From NCBI GenBank assembly GCA_013396655.1, contig WBMV01000075.1, forward strand, positions 1 to 64,000: DNA of 64,000 nt. The letters are read 5' to 3'. How positions within the stretch are numbered: position 1 is the stretch's first letter; each line of letters starts with the position of its first letter. Source of the DNA: Campylorhamphus procurvoides (lineage: Eukaryota > Chordata > Aves > Passeriformes > Dendrocolaptidae). Below the pieces are notes generated by a model, which did not search any database, had not been told where the DNA came from, and saw only the letters and a list, made by a program, of their open reading frames with translations. Made by a program: the position numbers and the translations under genes. Below, in pieces: positions 36,449-46,843 of this stretch.

Positions 36449-38548
36449 GTAAGTAGAATACAGGGATTGTATTCATGGAAAACTGCTCTTTATAGAAGTA
36501 GTGATGGAAGTTGTTAGGTGATTATCATAGAGTGGCCTAAAAGTAAATCTATGTGGTTTTCTTCAGATTTTTTGTAAGCATGGTCCATATTGGCTTCAGT
36601 TACCTCCAGTAAGAGTTTACATCAAGGCAGAATTTCAGGGTTTAGCTAGTGCATACTAATCAGTTGTTGTGCATACTAATCAGTTGTTGTGCCCACAGTG
36701 AGCATTGAAATTAGACAGTGAACATACCAGAGGTGTGGAAAAATACCTAAGCAGAAATTAGGAAATGGAAGTATTGAGGAATTATGTTCATTTTGCAGTA
36801 TCATGGGGGAAAGTAGTAGCAGCTCAAGACACTACTTGAAATGTCCCTGTCTCTGGTTTGTTTTTTAGCACCCCTAGATTAGGAGTGTTCAGCCAACAGC
36901 CCACAAGAGCCATTTAGAGAAATGGCTTGAAGCATGCTTGCAAGAGGCTCATTTTTTATGAGGACAACTCAAATTTGAGCTAGGAGTGCTCACTTTAGTG
37001 TGACCATGGACTGTAAATTGTCAGCTTTGTGATCCTAGCTCTCACTAGGGTTCTTTTTACTTCCTTCTACGAGGGACTACCTCAGTTCAGTCATGTGGTG
37101 AGTGCTCAACTAACAACATAGCATGCTATTCAGTGGGTGTTTCTAGGCCAGCTGATGAGAATGTCTCCATATTGTTTGTGTGAGCAAGATTGGTTGGTCA
37201 TGTAAAAGTAGCAGTGTACAGCTTTCAGGTAGACTCATGGCAAAACATACAGGCTGTTGAGCAAAGTGACTGAAATGTTTCTGTCATGAGCTGTTCTGCC
37301 AGCTATAAAATATAAGATGCACAGATTACACAGATAATAATAATAAAAAAATTAATTCAGGAGTCAGGGTTCTGACTCATCCCTGTGAATGAACTAGTGA
37401 TTGAATTAAGAAAGAAGGACAGTAAAATTAATAACTACAGAAACTTACTTGCTTTCTAATATTGAGAGTGAAACTGTGTTCCAGAGTGAAGTGATAAATA
37501 TTTCTGGGTATTTCAGATACCGTGCAAGTGATGCAACAGCCATCCATCGACAGTAATGAGCTACATGCCAAATCACATTAAATTTCTTTTTTGATATTTT
37601 TATGGTGAACATTTTATATTTAAGTAATTGGCTTATCATTTTTGTCACACAAGCCATATAAATGTATAGAATATCAAGAGACATCATCACGTTTTCCAGC
37701 TTCCAGTTGTTCTCTTAATTGGTGCAGGGAGAGATACTACTAACATTCTTCAATTTCTGTTCCTTCAAAGATACTAAGATGTATCTCTTACCTGAGAAAA
37801 ATGGGCAAAAAAAAGGTATCATATTTGATACCACCAACAGGGTACCAGAGTGGTAGTGATATCACTTGTCCCATGAGAAGGGAAATTAGGAGAAAAGAGT
37901 ATTATGCTGGTCTGATGGCTCTTGTGGCAAAAGAAATGGGGTAAATGAAGAATTCCTTTCCAGCAGAAAGGATGTTAAGCCCCCCAGGGAAGGAGTCTCA
38001 TAAGAAGGAGGCTCAGGATGGGAGCAGGGTCCAGTAGAGGAAAAGGCATTTCCAGATTAACAGGCAATATCCTTAACTTCTCTGTCCTCTTTTCTTCATG
38101 GTCGTGTGGTATTACTACAATTGTAGCTTCATAAAATATTTTGTTGTGTACACCATAAAAAAATTCCAGTAGCATCAACCTTCAGTAGGTCATCCTGAAT
38201 TCATTTTAAAGGTTCTGAATTAGAAACTCAAAAAGCATTGAATTCAATGAGGTATTATTATTTGTGGTGATAAAAGAGGAGACATAATACAGACCCAGTT
38301 TGGATTCTGTGAATTAAGGGTGGTGTAGGAGTACAAGGCTGTTACTGAAGTTTGATGCTTTACATCCTAATTCTGTTGGATTCCTCTTTGCATCTTACTT
38401 CTACATCCTGCTGTGAGATTCTGCTGTTTGTCCATAAACCTGGGGTTTGAACTTTAAACTTCCAATATGATATTGTTCAATTTTTAGGTGTGTTCCTGTT
38501 CTTTGTGTTTACAGTAACTCTGATGTCCTTATTTTTTATTTTTTAAAG
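36449..38548 (+). other. ANKRD31: Intron 21
   Basis: A 2.1 kb intron with one 20-base tandem duplication at 36649-36688; no gene or interspersed repeat recognised. Confidence 0.7.
36649..36688. repeat. Two tandem 20-base units
   Basis: GTGCATACTAATCAGTTGTT occurs twice in direct succession, identical. Confidence 0.95.
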
Positions 38549-39596
38549 GGCTTCAGTGGAGTCCTTCAATAAAGGAGCACTGAGGAAGCAGTTAGTTAAC
38601 CTGGCTTCTAGGCAAAAGAGTCTGTTGACTGTTGCCCACAACCAGGAAAAATTAGTGCAGAAAATACAAAATTACAGAAAAACAAAGCAAATTGTCAGTT
38701 CATCATCTTCAGAAAAGCAAATCTCAGACTTGGTTATTTTCCATGGAAATGATGTAAGACAAAGTTTAACTGCTCATGAAATCATGTGTCCTGATGTAGT
38801 TACATTTAGTCTGGGGCTTGGTGCCAGCATGCCTAATGGAAATAGAGTAGGAGCACATGTCTCTTTAGAAAATAGATTTTCAGCTCAGGAATGCAGCCAG
38901 CATACACACATCTGCTTGGATGAGACAGGAGCAAATAAAGAAGCAATTAGAAGCAAAGGGGCTTCTGATCATGCTTTGGCATCTGAAAGCAGAGTAAGAG
39001 AATATCCCTTTGACAACATATCAAAGCTGACAAATGCTGCAGAAGTGGTGACATTGCCTTCAGAACCTACTCCTTCCAGTGCTAAAACAAAGGGCTCACA
39101 GCAAAAAGACATGGATTGTATAGCACTTGCAGACCAAGGAAACAGGTCTTTAAATCCCACTTTAGTGACCAACAAAGTAAATATTGTAGAGCCCCGGAGC
39201 ACTGCTGTGAATAAGAATGTCTGTCAGCCAGCTAGTGACTTCCAGCAGGTTGTTACGCATGAGAACCTACACAGATATGTAAATCAGAAAGAAGCTTTCC
39301 AGCAGCAGCAAGTAATTTTAGCATCTACGAAGAACTTCCCTAATACTTCACAGCAAATGGTCTTCCAGAATAATGAGAATTCATTTAACACCAACTTGGG
39401 ACTTACAAATCTTGCCTCAAATACAAATTCTCCAGTAGTGGTCAGTGAGAAATCTTCACAGAGATATAGTAACCAGAAATGGGAAGAAAAACAAGTGAGA
39501 TATGGACGTAAAAATAAGAAAAAGCTTCAATTGATAGATCTGCTTGAATTGGGAAGAATTAAGCCAGGAGAAAATGTTTTAGAATTCAAACTGCAG
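38549..39596 (+). CDS. ANKRD31: ANKRD31 exon 22, long exon: end of coiled coil to start of RAMA domain
   Basis: A 1048-base exon, the longest here, acceptor TTTTATTTTTTAAAG and donor CAG|GTAATT. It opens with SVESFNKGALRKQLVNLASR then QKSLL, nearly the same as human ANKRD31 (SIESFKHGALREQLANLAARQKSLL, recalled) and closes the coiled coil. A long Ser/Asn/Gln-rich, probably disordered middle follows. The last 30 residues, KKKLQLIDLLELGRIKPG and ENVLEFKLQ, begin the RAMA domain. The frame continues to 39620 only by read-through into the intron. Confidence 0.96.
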
Positions 39597-41694
39597 GTAA
39601 TTGTTGAGATCCAATATTAGCATATAATGAAAAACCCACATACACTAAAATGGAGAAACAGCAGTTCTCATCGTTTAGTCTGCATCTTCAGAACATACTG
39701 AATGTTTTTATTCACTGGTTACAGATAACTAGTTGTAAGTTTTAAAGGAAAATGCTATGGATGAAGTCTTTTGTCAGCTGTAATGCACAGAATATTGCGT
39801 ATGTAAAATTTGTGTTTAGCTTTGTATTATCCATTTGTTAATATTTCGTATTGCTAGAACCAGACTGGAATTGTTGGTTGATCTACATCATGTAATACCT
39901 GATTTTCATATTGAAAGGAGTGGGAATGTAAAGCTTTTGTGACTTAATGTGATTCTTGGAAGCAACTGTCAAGTCTCTCGAATAAATGCGGCACCAAGAA
40001 TTTCATAGTGCTGTAGTAGACATAAATACATGCAAAATTACTTGCTTACGTATTAGCTGGTTCTTTAATTTTATAGTCTGGTATGAACCATATTTGAATA
40101 AAAAAGAAAAAGAAATCTACTTTTTAATACGAAAGCATGTCGGTGTCCCTCCAAATACAGGGCAGATTTGCAAGGCAGCTGCCAGGGCTTAGTATTGAGC
40201 AAATGAGGGAATCACTGACTGAATTCCCAGATGAGAGCTAGTTATTTCCAGGGCAGCATATTGATGCATGAAATATGAAAGGTTCTTTTCAGCCAACTCA
40301 CCAGATGCAGCTAATGTGGAAAGGACTCCTTTTTCTACACCTATAACTTGCTCAGGAATGCTTTTCTGCTGAGAGTTGCCATTTCCTGTGGTCTTGTGCT
40401 TGTAACATAAAATGGCATAAGTCACAAGGCTCTACATTGGGCCATATGATAGGTATGTAGACATGCTTCTTTTCTTTAAAAGATGAAGAGTTCAGTATGC
40501 TTACTGTAATTTCTCGAGACAATTATGTGTGGTACCACATTGATGCATGTGGATTTTAGGGAATTAAAACTCCTTGAAGTACTGATGTTTGGAGTGTAGA
40601 GAAGTAAGTGGTCTTTACAAGGGTGAAAATGACACTCGCTTGTTTCTTGGAAGACAGTGCTATAGAGACTGAAATTTAGAAACCAGTGTCAGTTACATTG
40701 CAAAGAGGAGATGATCAGTATATTTTCCTGCTTCATTGTTACAGAGATGTACTTGTCAGCAACATATAGTTGGTACATAGTCCGTACTTAAGATTAGTTC
40801 TGGACAGGCAGAATGCAGTTGTTGAATTCTGTATACCTAGGCTGTGAAACTGTGATCTGGATTGAGTGCTCATGAAAATAATTGTCTTAATTTAGGTTCT
40901 TACAGACACCCCAAGCCAGTGGATATGCTAGGAGGGGGTTCAATATTTGCTGCTGGATCATTCCCTTATTCTGATGATAAGTGACCTTACTAAGTTCTAA
41001 TAGAGTTTATCAACAGCTATTTTTGTATTATTTAGCTGTGTTAGTCTGAGACCAATATGACGAAACCGTAACTCATTCAGTTATGAACAACTCTAATAAG
41101 TTGTGCTGCTGGTTTGCAGAACTGAGCTGTATTAGCATTATCAAAGAAGCACTGACAGTAAGTTTTTATACTTAATTTTACAGAAGATGAGACTGTCAGG
41201 TTCTTCCTGAAACATGTAAATTACATCACTTGGTATAAGGGAAATTTTTATGCAAATATATATCATCTTTGCATCGTTGCTGGAACTTGATTTGCATGTT
41301 CCACATGTGTAAAGCAGATTGCATTTGAGCAGCAGTTTTGTATTGCACAGGCTTGCCTCCTGTGAATGCCTGAGTTCACCATTGCAAATGATTTTATTCA
41401 AGGCCTTGTTATGTCTTAAGAGGATATAAGATGCAAATATAGTTCTGATAAACACACATAGGGAGATTTGTCCTCTCATTGGCTACGCCATCTTATTTTG
41501 GTGGAATAAATCCTCTTATTTTACATAACACAGTTTATGATAGGAGTATTAAATTCTTTAACTTTTTTTCAGAGAAAAACAGAACTAGCTGCAACTTTTC
41601 AGCTGTAGTTTTCTTCAGCATTTTTCATATTTCAGGAATGTTATTTCAGATTTCTTAATTTATGAGTTGAAATTATTTCTTGTTCTTTTTTTAG
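39597..41694 (+). other. ANKRD31: Intron 22
   Basis: A 2.1 kb AT-rich intron without recognised repeats; it interrupts the RAMA domain. Ends in TTCTTTTTTTAG. Confidence 0.75.
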
Positions 41695-41835
41695 GAATTC
41701 AGTCATAAAGCTACACTCTTAAAGAATGGCAAAATCAGAACCAACAAAGGACAAATACTGCAGAATCCAGTTCAGTGGGTTAAAGACCTACTAGGAAGTG
41801 ATATTTCTGTGACATGGAAGTATGTGTATAATAAG
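41695..41835 (+). CDS. ANKRD31: ANKRD31 exon 23, RAMA domain core
   Basis: A 141-base exon of 47 codons, donor AAG|GTAGGC. It encodes EFSHKATLLKNGKIRTNKGQ, ILQNPVQWVKDLLGSD and TWKYVYNK. The pattern (hydrophobic strand, G-x-I, short loop, G-x-x-hydrophobic, P-x-x-W, then W) is that of the RAMA domain, first defined in bacterial restriction and methylase proteins and known in eukaryotic MPND and ANKRD31. The domain is thought to read modified DNA; that role here is inference. Confidence 0.93.
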
Positions 41836-42097
41836 GTAGGCCTGATTTTACTCCCAAAAATAGCAATAATAAATGGCTATAACAAATTTCACTAATCTAG
41901 ATCTCCATACTGCTCTTAAAGCAAAAGAGACTACAAGCCTAACTTTTAAAAGGTCTTCTTACTTTTACTGAGTGAGAAGCAAAGGAAGAGCTACATAGTT
42001 GTAGCTGTAGAGAGATGAACTAGTCACAAGTGTTGAAAGAATGTGGAATGCTCACACTGTGAACTTTCAGGAATTTGAGAGAATAGGTTTAAAGACC

Positions 42098-42321
42098 ACA
42101 GAATCACAAAATATGCCAAGTTGGAAGGTGTTCACAAAGATCATTGGGTCCAGCTTCTGGTCTTACAGCACAGGACTGTCCCCAGGACTCACACCATGTG
42201 CCTGAGAGTATTTCCCAAATGCCTGCTGAACTGTCAGGCTTAGTGCTGTGACCACTTCCCTGGGGAGCCTGTTCAGTGCCCAACTATCCTCTGGGTGAAG
42301 AACCTTTTTCTAATATCCAAC
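42098..42321 (-). mobile_element. CR1 LINE, reverse orientation, part left of the LTR
   Basis: Begins CACAGAATCACAAAATATGCC and continues with GTGCCTGAGAGTATTTCCCA and GAAGAACCTTTTTCTAATAT, then is split by an LTR at 42322. The consensus resumes exactly at 43218. Confidence 0.9.
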
Positions 42322-43217
42322 GGTGGTGGGTTGACCTTGGCTGAACACCAGGTGTCCACCCAAACTGCCTCAGGCCCCGCCTTTTCCCAGAGGGAAAACA
42401 AAAAACAGCTAAGAATTCATGAAGTCTCTTTAACTTCACGGGCAAAACAGACTCAGAGTAGGATAACGCTTAAATTTATTACTAACAGGATAATAGTTAA
42501 AGAGGGAGAAATAAAACAATCTTGGAATCACTTTCCCTCCACCACTCCCTCCTATTCTCTCCCTCCTCCCACTAGCAGTGCGGGGGGACAGGGAATGAGG
42601 AGTTGCAGTCAGTTGTTGTTTCTGCTGCTGCAAACATAAATACAAACCCTTAGGCAGCATTTCTTCCCAGTCTGCTGTCCCATGGGTCACTCCTCCATGG
42701 GGGTGCAGTCTTTTATGGATAAGCTGTACCTGCTCCGGCATGGGTTCCCCTCTCCATGGGCCATGGCTACAGATCTCTTGCAGGATCCTGCTGCATCCTG
42801 GGCCTCCCATGGTGTGACAGCCTCCTTCGTGCATCCACCTGCTCCGGCATAGGCTCCTCCATGAGCAGCGCGGGGGGTCTCTGCACCCTGATGGTCCTCC
42901 ATGGGCTACAGGGGGCCCCAGCTCTGAGTCCTTCCCCTACTCCCATGAGGTCCCTCCTCCTCCTGCTCCAACCTTGATGTCTGTATTGCTATCCCATGGC
43001 TGGAATTTCTACTGTGCAACACTCCTATTCTTAAATATGTTATCCCACAGAGGTATTACTATTGGTTCCTAATTGACTCACCCTTGGCCAAACACAGCTG
43101 TCATTGGCTCCTGGAGCCAGCTATCATTGGCTCTATAGGACAGAGGAAGTTTCTAGCAGCTTCTAACAGAAGCCACCCGTCACCATACCAAAAACCCAGC
43201 CACAGAAACCCATGACA
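42322..43217. mobile_element. Solo endogenous retrovirus LTR with 5-base target duplication, inside CR1
   Basis: An 896-base element flanked by CCAAC at 42317-42321 and 43218-43222. It starts with GGTGGTGGGTTGACCTTGGC (the expected TG start appears changed to GG) and ends in CATGACA. The GTGGGTTGACC start is one I associate with abundant neoavian LTRs. Inside are repeated CTGCTCC-GGCATGGGTTCC-type units and TTAAATATGTTATC. A 5-base duplication suits ERVL-like elements. No retroviral genes are present; the open frames here are not proteins. Confidence 0.88.
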
Positions 43218-43625
43218 CCAACCTAAACCTCCCCTGACCCATCTTCAGGCCATTCCCTCAGTCCTGTCACTGGTTATGAGAGTGAAGAGATCAGTACTTT
43301 CCCCTCTGCTTCCCCTCATGATGATGTTGAAGACTGCAATGAGGTCTCCCCTCAGTCTTTTCTTCTCCAGGATGAACAGACCAAGTAACAGTTCCTCACA
43401 AAGCTTCCTCTCCAGACCCTTCACCAGTCAAAATGTAGTCCTTTGTATGGTCTCTAACAGCTTAATGTCTTTTTTATACTGCAGTGCTCAAAACTGCACA
43501 TGATATTCAAGACGAGGCTGCCCCAGTGTGGGACAATCACCTCTCTTGACTGTCTGGTGATGCTTTGCCTGATGGCCCCTAAGGACAGGGTTGGTTCTCC
43601 TGGCTGCCAGGGCACTGCTGACTCA
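43218..43625 (-). mobile_element. CR1 LINE, middle part up to a gap
   Basis: Resumes CCAACCTAAACCTCCCCTGA and follows the CR1 order (GGTTATGAGAGTGAAGAGATC, TCTCCAGGATGAACAGACC, AAAACTGCACATGATATTCA, TGGTTCTCCTGGCTGCCAGG) until the N run. Confidence 0.9.
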
Positions 43626-43807
43626 NNNNNNNNNNNNNNNNNNNNNNNNNNNNNNNNNNNNNNNNNNNNNNNNNNNNNNNNNNNNNNNNNNNNNNNNNNN
43701 NNNNNNNNNNNNNNNNNNNNNNNNNNNNNNNNNNNNNNNNNNNNNNNNNNNNNNNNNNNNNNNNNNNNNNNNNNNNNNNNNNNNNNNNNNNNNNNNNNNN
43801 NNNNNNN
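43626..43807. other. Assembly gap, 182 Ns
   Basis: Run of N inside the CR1 element. Confidence 1.
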
Positions 43808-44500
43808 TGACAGGCCTGTAGTTTACAGGGTCATCCTTCTTGCCCTTCTTGAAAACTGGGAAAACATTCACCAGCTTCCAGTCAGCGGGGACCTCTCTAG
43901 AATCTGAAGACCACTCAAAAATTGCTGAGAAAGGTTTTGCAATGGCATCAGCTAGCTCTTGCAGATTCTGTGATGAATCCTGTCATGCACTCTAGATTTG
44001 TAGGGATCCAGCTGGAGCAGCAGATCCCTCACAGTTTCAGAGTCGACTGGAAGTTGATCATTCTCACAGTCATGGTCCGCCAGCTCAGGGCACTGAGACC
44101 CCCTTGGTCCATCATCTGTGCTGAAGACAAAGGAAAAGAAGAAGTTGAACACCTCTGCCCTGTCTCTCTGTCCCTGTTTGTGAGCTGANGGGGACCTCTC
44201 TAGAATCTGAAGACCACTCAAAAATTGCTGAGAAAGGTTTTGCAATGGCATCAGCTAGCTCTTGCAGATTCTGTGATGAATCCTGTCATGCACTCTAGAT
44301 TTGTAGGGATCCAGCTGGAGCAGCAGATCCCTCACAGTTTCAGAGTCGACTGGAAGTTGATCATTCTCACAGTCATGGTCCGCCAGCTCAGGGCACTGAG
44401 ACCCCCTTGGTCCATCATCTGTGCTGAAGACAAAGGAAAAGAAGAAGTTGAACACCTCTGCCCTGTCTCTCTGTCCCTGTTTGTGAGCTGAAAGGTAGTT
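43808..44500 (-). mobile_element. CR1 LINE, reverse transcriptase part, with a 302-base duplication
   Basis: The reverse strand encodes FKKGKKDDPVNYRPV, the conserved CR1 reverse transcriptase segment, and upstream of it a degenerate FFSFVFSTDD and VRDLLLQLDPYKS stretch also typical of CR1. The piece 43887-44188 is repeated exactly at 44190-44491 around a single N, probably an assembly error. The element is broken and inactive. Confidence 0.88.
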
Positions 44501-44793
44501 TGATTAAAAAGGAGCAAGCTAATTGAAATGTCACGTACAAATGTCGCGAAATTACTGACAAGAGTTTAGAGAGCTTTGCAGATAGGCTGTATTATGCTTG
44601 AGGTTTTTATTGTTTTTTTTTTTTTCCATTTAGAATTCAAATTACCAGAATTTCTCTTTGATCTTGACAGACACAGATTAGACTGATAAGTGCATAAACT
44701 CAGTTTTATAAGAAAAGTGACATTTTTACACCTATCAAAAAAAACCCCACTAATTCAAAACAACCAGTTATCCACTTAGATTTTTTTATACAG

Positions 44794-44890
44794 GTTACAT
44801 ATCTTGGGACAGAATTGTCAAAATTTATTGTTGACGAAGTCTCAGTATCCAGTGACCTGGAGTTACCAACACAGGGAGGAGAGCCTTTGG
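44794..44890 (+). CDS. ANKRD31: ANKRD31 exon 24, end of RAMA domain
   Basis: A 97-base exon, acceptor TTTTTTTATACAG and donor TGG|GTATGT. It encodes VTYLGTELSKFIVDEVSVSS and DLELPTQGGEPL. VTYLGxEL matches the human protein and closes the RAMA fold; the remainder starts the flexible tail. Starts on a codon boundary, one base out. Confidence 0.93.
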
Positions 44891-46645
44891 GTATGTACCA
44901 CTTAAAATCTAATATTCACCATGACTGAAAGCAGCAGAAAGTGCTTTCTAAAGAATTTAAATCCCAAAATTCCTCTATTGCATTCTGATTTTTCTTTTAT
45001 TGGGGTACATGGTTATCACAGTTCTTGAGCTTGAAATGTAAGTAGTGCCAGAACTTACACATGAACTGTAAGGAAGTACGCTTTTCTTCCATAAATTTGT
45101 TGTGTGAAGAGAATAGTTAATAATGACTTGGTTCCTGTGTAAAAAAGTTTTATGTAAAATTTTACAATGAAATATTTGATATATAGTGAAGCTTCTAATA
45201 AGCTATTTTAATACTTTATTATTCTGTTGCAAACTCAGATACACTAGCATAAGTTTTAATCTCATGTACATCTTCAAATCATATTGAATTATCTGTGTTG
45301 ATGGAAATCCCAGTATGCCCAAGCAGCAGTAATAACTAGGGGGGCACTTTATTCTCTAAAAATAAATAGTCATAAGAAACAGAGTGCATTGATGTGACAA
45401 AATGACACTGAACAGTTTTCTTCAGAACTATCCGGCAGACTTAAGAACTTCAGTCTAATTTTGATAAGTAATGTGTTCTCAGAGAAACCCAAGTCCCCTT
45501 GACAACTGGTTGTACTTGGAGTCCAAAAAGGTTTTTGGCTTTTGGGACTGGTGCTGTTAATTTGATGAGACACTGCACTTCATATGAAGTGGGATACCAG
45601 GGTTGATCTGTTCTTAAAAAATAAATTAAAATATAACAATTCAAAATAACTAATTTGATATTCAAACTACCATGTTCTACTGTCTCAGGCTAAGACTACC
45701 CAGATGATGCGTTTGCTTTGCCTTGCTTCAGTAACTTCAGTTTATACCAGGTGTGACTTAAAAATGAATTTAGTTTTCTAACGTTTTAATAGGCTTTTTA
45801 AAATTTCTCTAGTTCTTCTAAATTATTCCTCTTGTGGAATATTTAGGATAAACATTATAATTTCTAGAACAGAGAAATCCATTTATTAAAAAAACAGTGC
45901 TGACAAACAAAAATCAGGCTGAATGGCAGTAAGTGTTTTGTCCCAAATAGTCCAAAGGACTGTGGAAAAGAGTATTTAAAGAAGGGGTTTTTTTTGTGAT
46001 GTGTAATTAGCCCTATGTGAGAAATTGAGGAAGGGAAAGCCAAAGTGTTCTCAGTTTCAGTTCCATTTCAGAAACTACATGGCCAAATATATAGTAGGAA
46101 AGTAAACAGTGCCTTAAATTGTTTCAGAAAAGGGTTAACTTTCACTGTTGTATTGTGAGAACAGTTGCGGTCATTTGGCAACTCCCAAATGGTTTCCAGG
46201 CCCGGTTCAGGAATTAGCTTGTTCCAAGAGCTGTTCCCAAAAGGCAGCAGCTGAACTCAGAAAGATTGCTTGTAAGCAAGTAAGAACAGTTTTGCTGCGA
46301 TCATATGTGTGACTGTGTGTTTCCATTTTCCTTGAGACAAGGCATGAAACACATATATTTAGCAGATTACTTTTCAAGTTAAATTTGTGTGGTGTCTAAT
46401 GTAATTTTGCCAAGGAAGGCATGTATTTTTTTTGAAAAAGAGTTCCTCACTCATCTTACAGCAGTAACAGCAGGGCTACAAGGGAGCAAAGAAAAGCCCT
46501 TACATGTGTTAGGTGGTGTCAGGCTAAGTGAAAATTTAGGGTAAGGAATTAAGAAAAATAAAAAGCATAACTTCTGTGTGAATTAAGCCACCGGTGTTAA
46601 GCGATACTTTTTTTCCTAGAAAAAAGTGTCTTTTTATGCTCTCAG
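44891..46645 (+). other. ANKRD31: Intron 24
   Basis: A 1.75 kb AT-rich intron without recognised repeats. Confidence 0.7.
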
Positions 46646-46843
46646 GAAAGAATTTTATGACAAGGAACACCAGCAACCAGAACCAGCATGATCACAGTTC
46701 TGGTACTGTCTCCACTGCTCAGCCTCTTGGGAGCTTTGACCTGAGCAGTATGCATTCAAACACCCCATCCTTGTCTCTAACAGAAGCTGTGAAAACTTTG
46801 CTGTGTGCTGAAAGAGAAGGAGCTGTTGCTGGGGGATTTATGA
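46646..46843 (+). CDS. ANKRD31: ANKRD31 exon 25, Ser/Thr-rich tail
   Basis: A 198-base exon, acceptor TTATGCTCTCAG and donor ATGA|GTAAGT. It encodes KNFMTRNTSNQNQHDHSSGT and further SFDLSSMHSNTPSLSLTEAV with KTLLCAEREGAVAGG. The acceptor at 46645 is preferred because the earlier one (TTTTCCTAG near 46619) gives a stop in the required phase. Probably disordered. Confidence 0.85.

Noticed and set aside
38556..39620. A 354-codon open frame that could be taken for an intronless gene
   Set aside because: It starts at a GTG, continues upstream in frame to a splice acceptor, and its ends join exons 21 and 23 of ANKRD31 in phase.
42295..42977. Open frames of 114 and 132 codons on both strands near 42.3-42.9 kb
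   Set aside because: They lie in an LTR and its internal repeats, not in a gene.
43922..44491. Two identical 88-codon + strand open frames, at first suggestive of a tandem gene pair
   Set aside because: They are the antisense of CR1 sequence duplicated around a single N.
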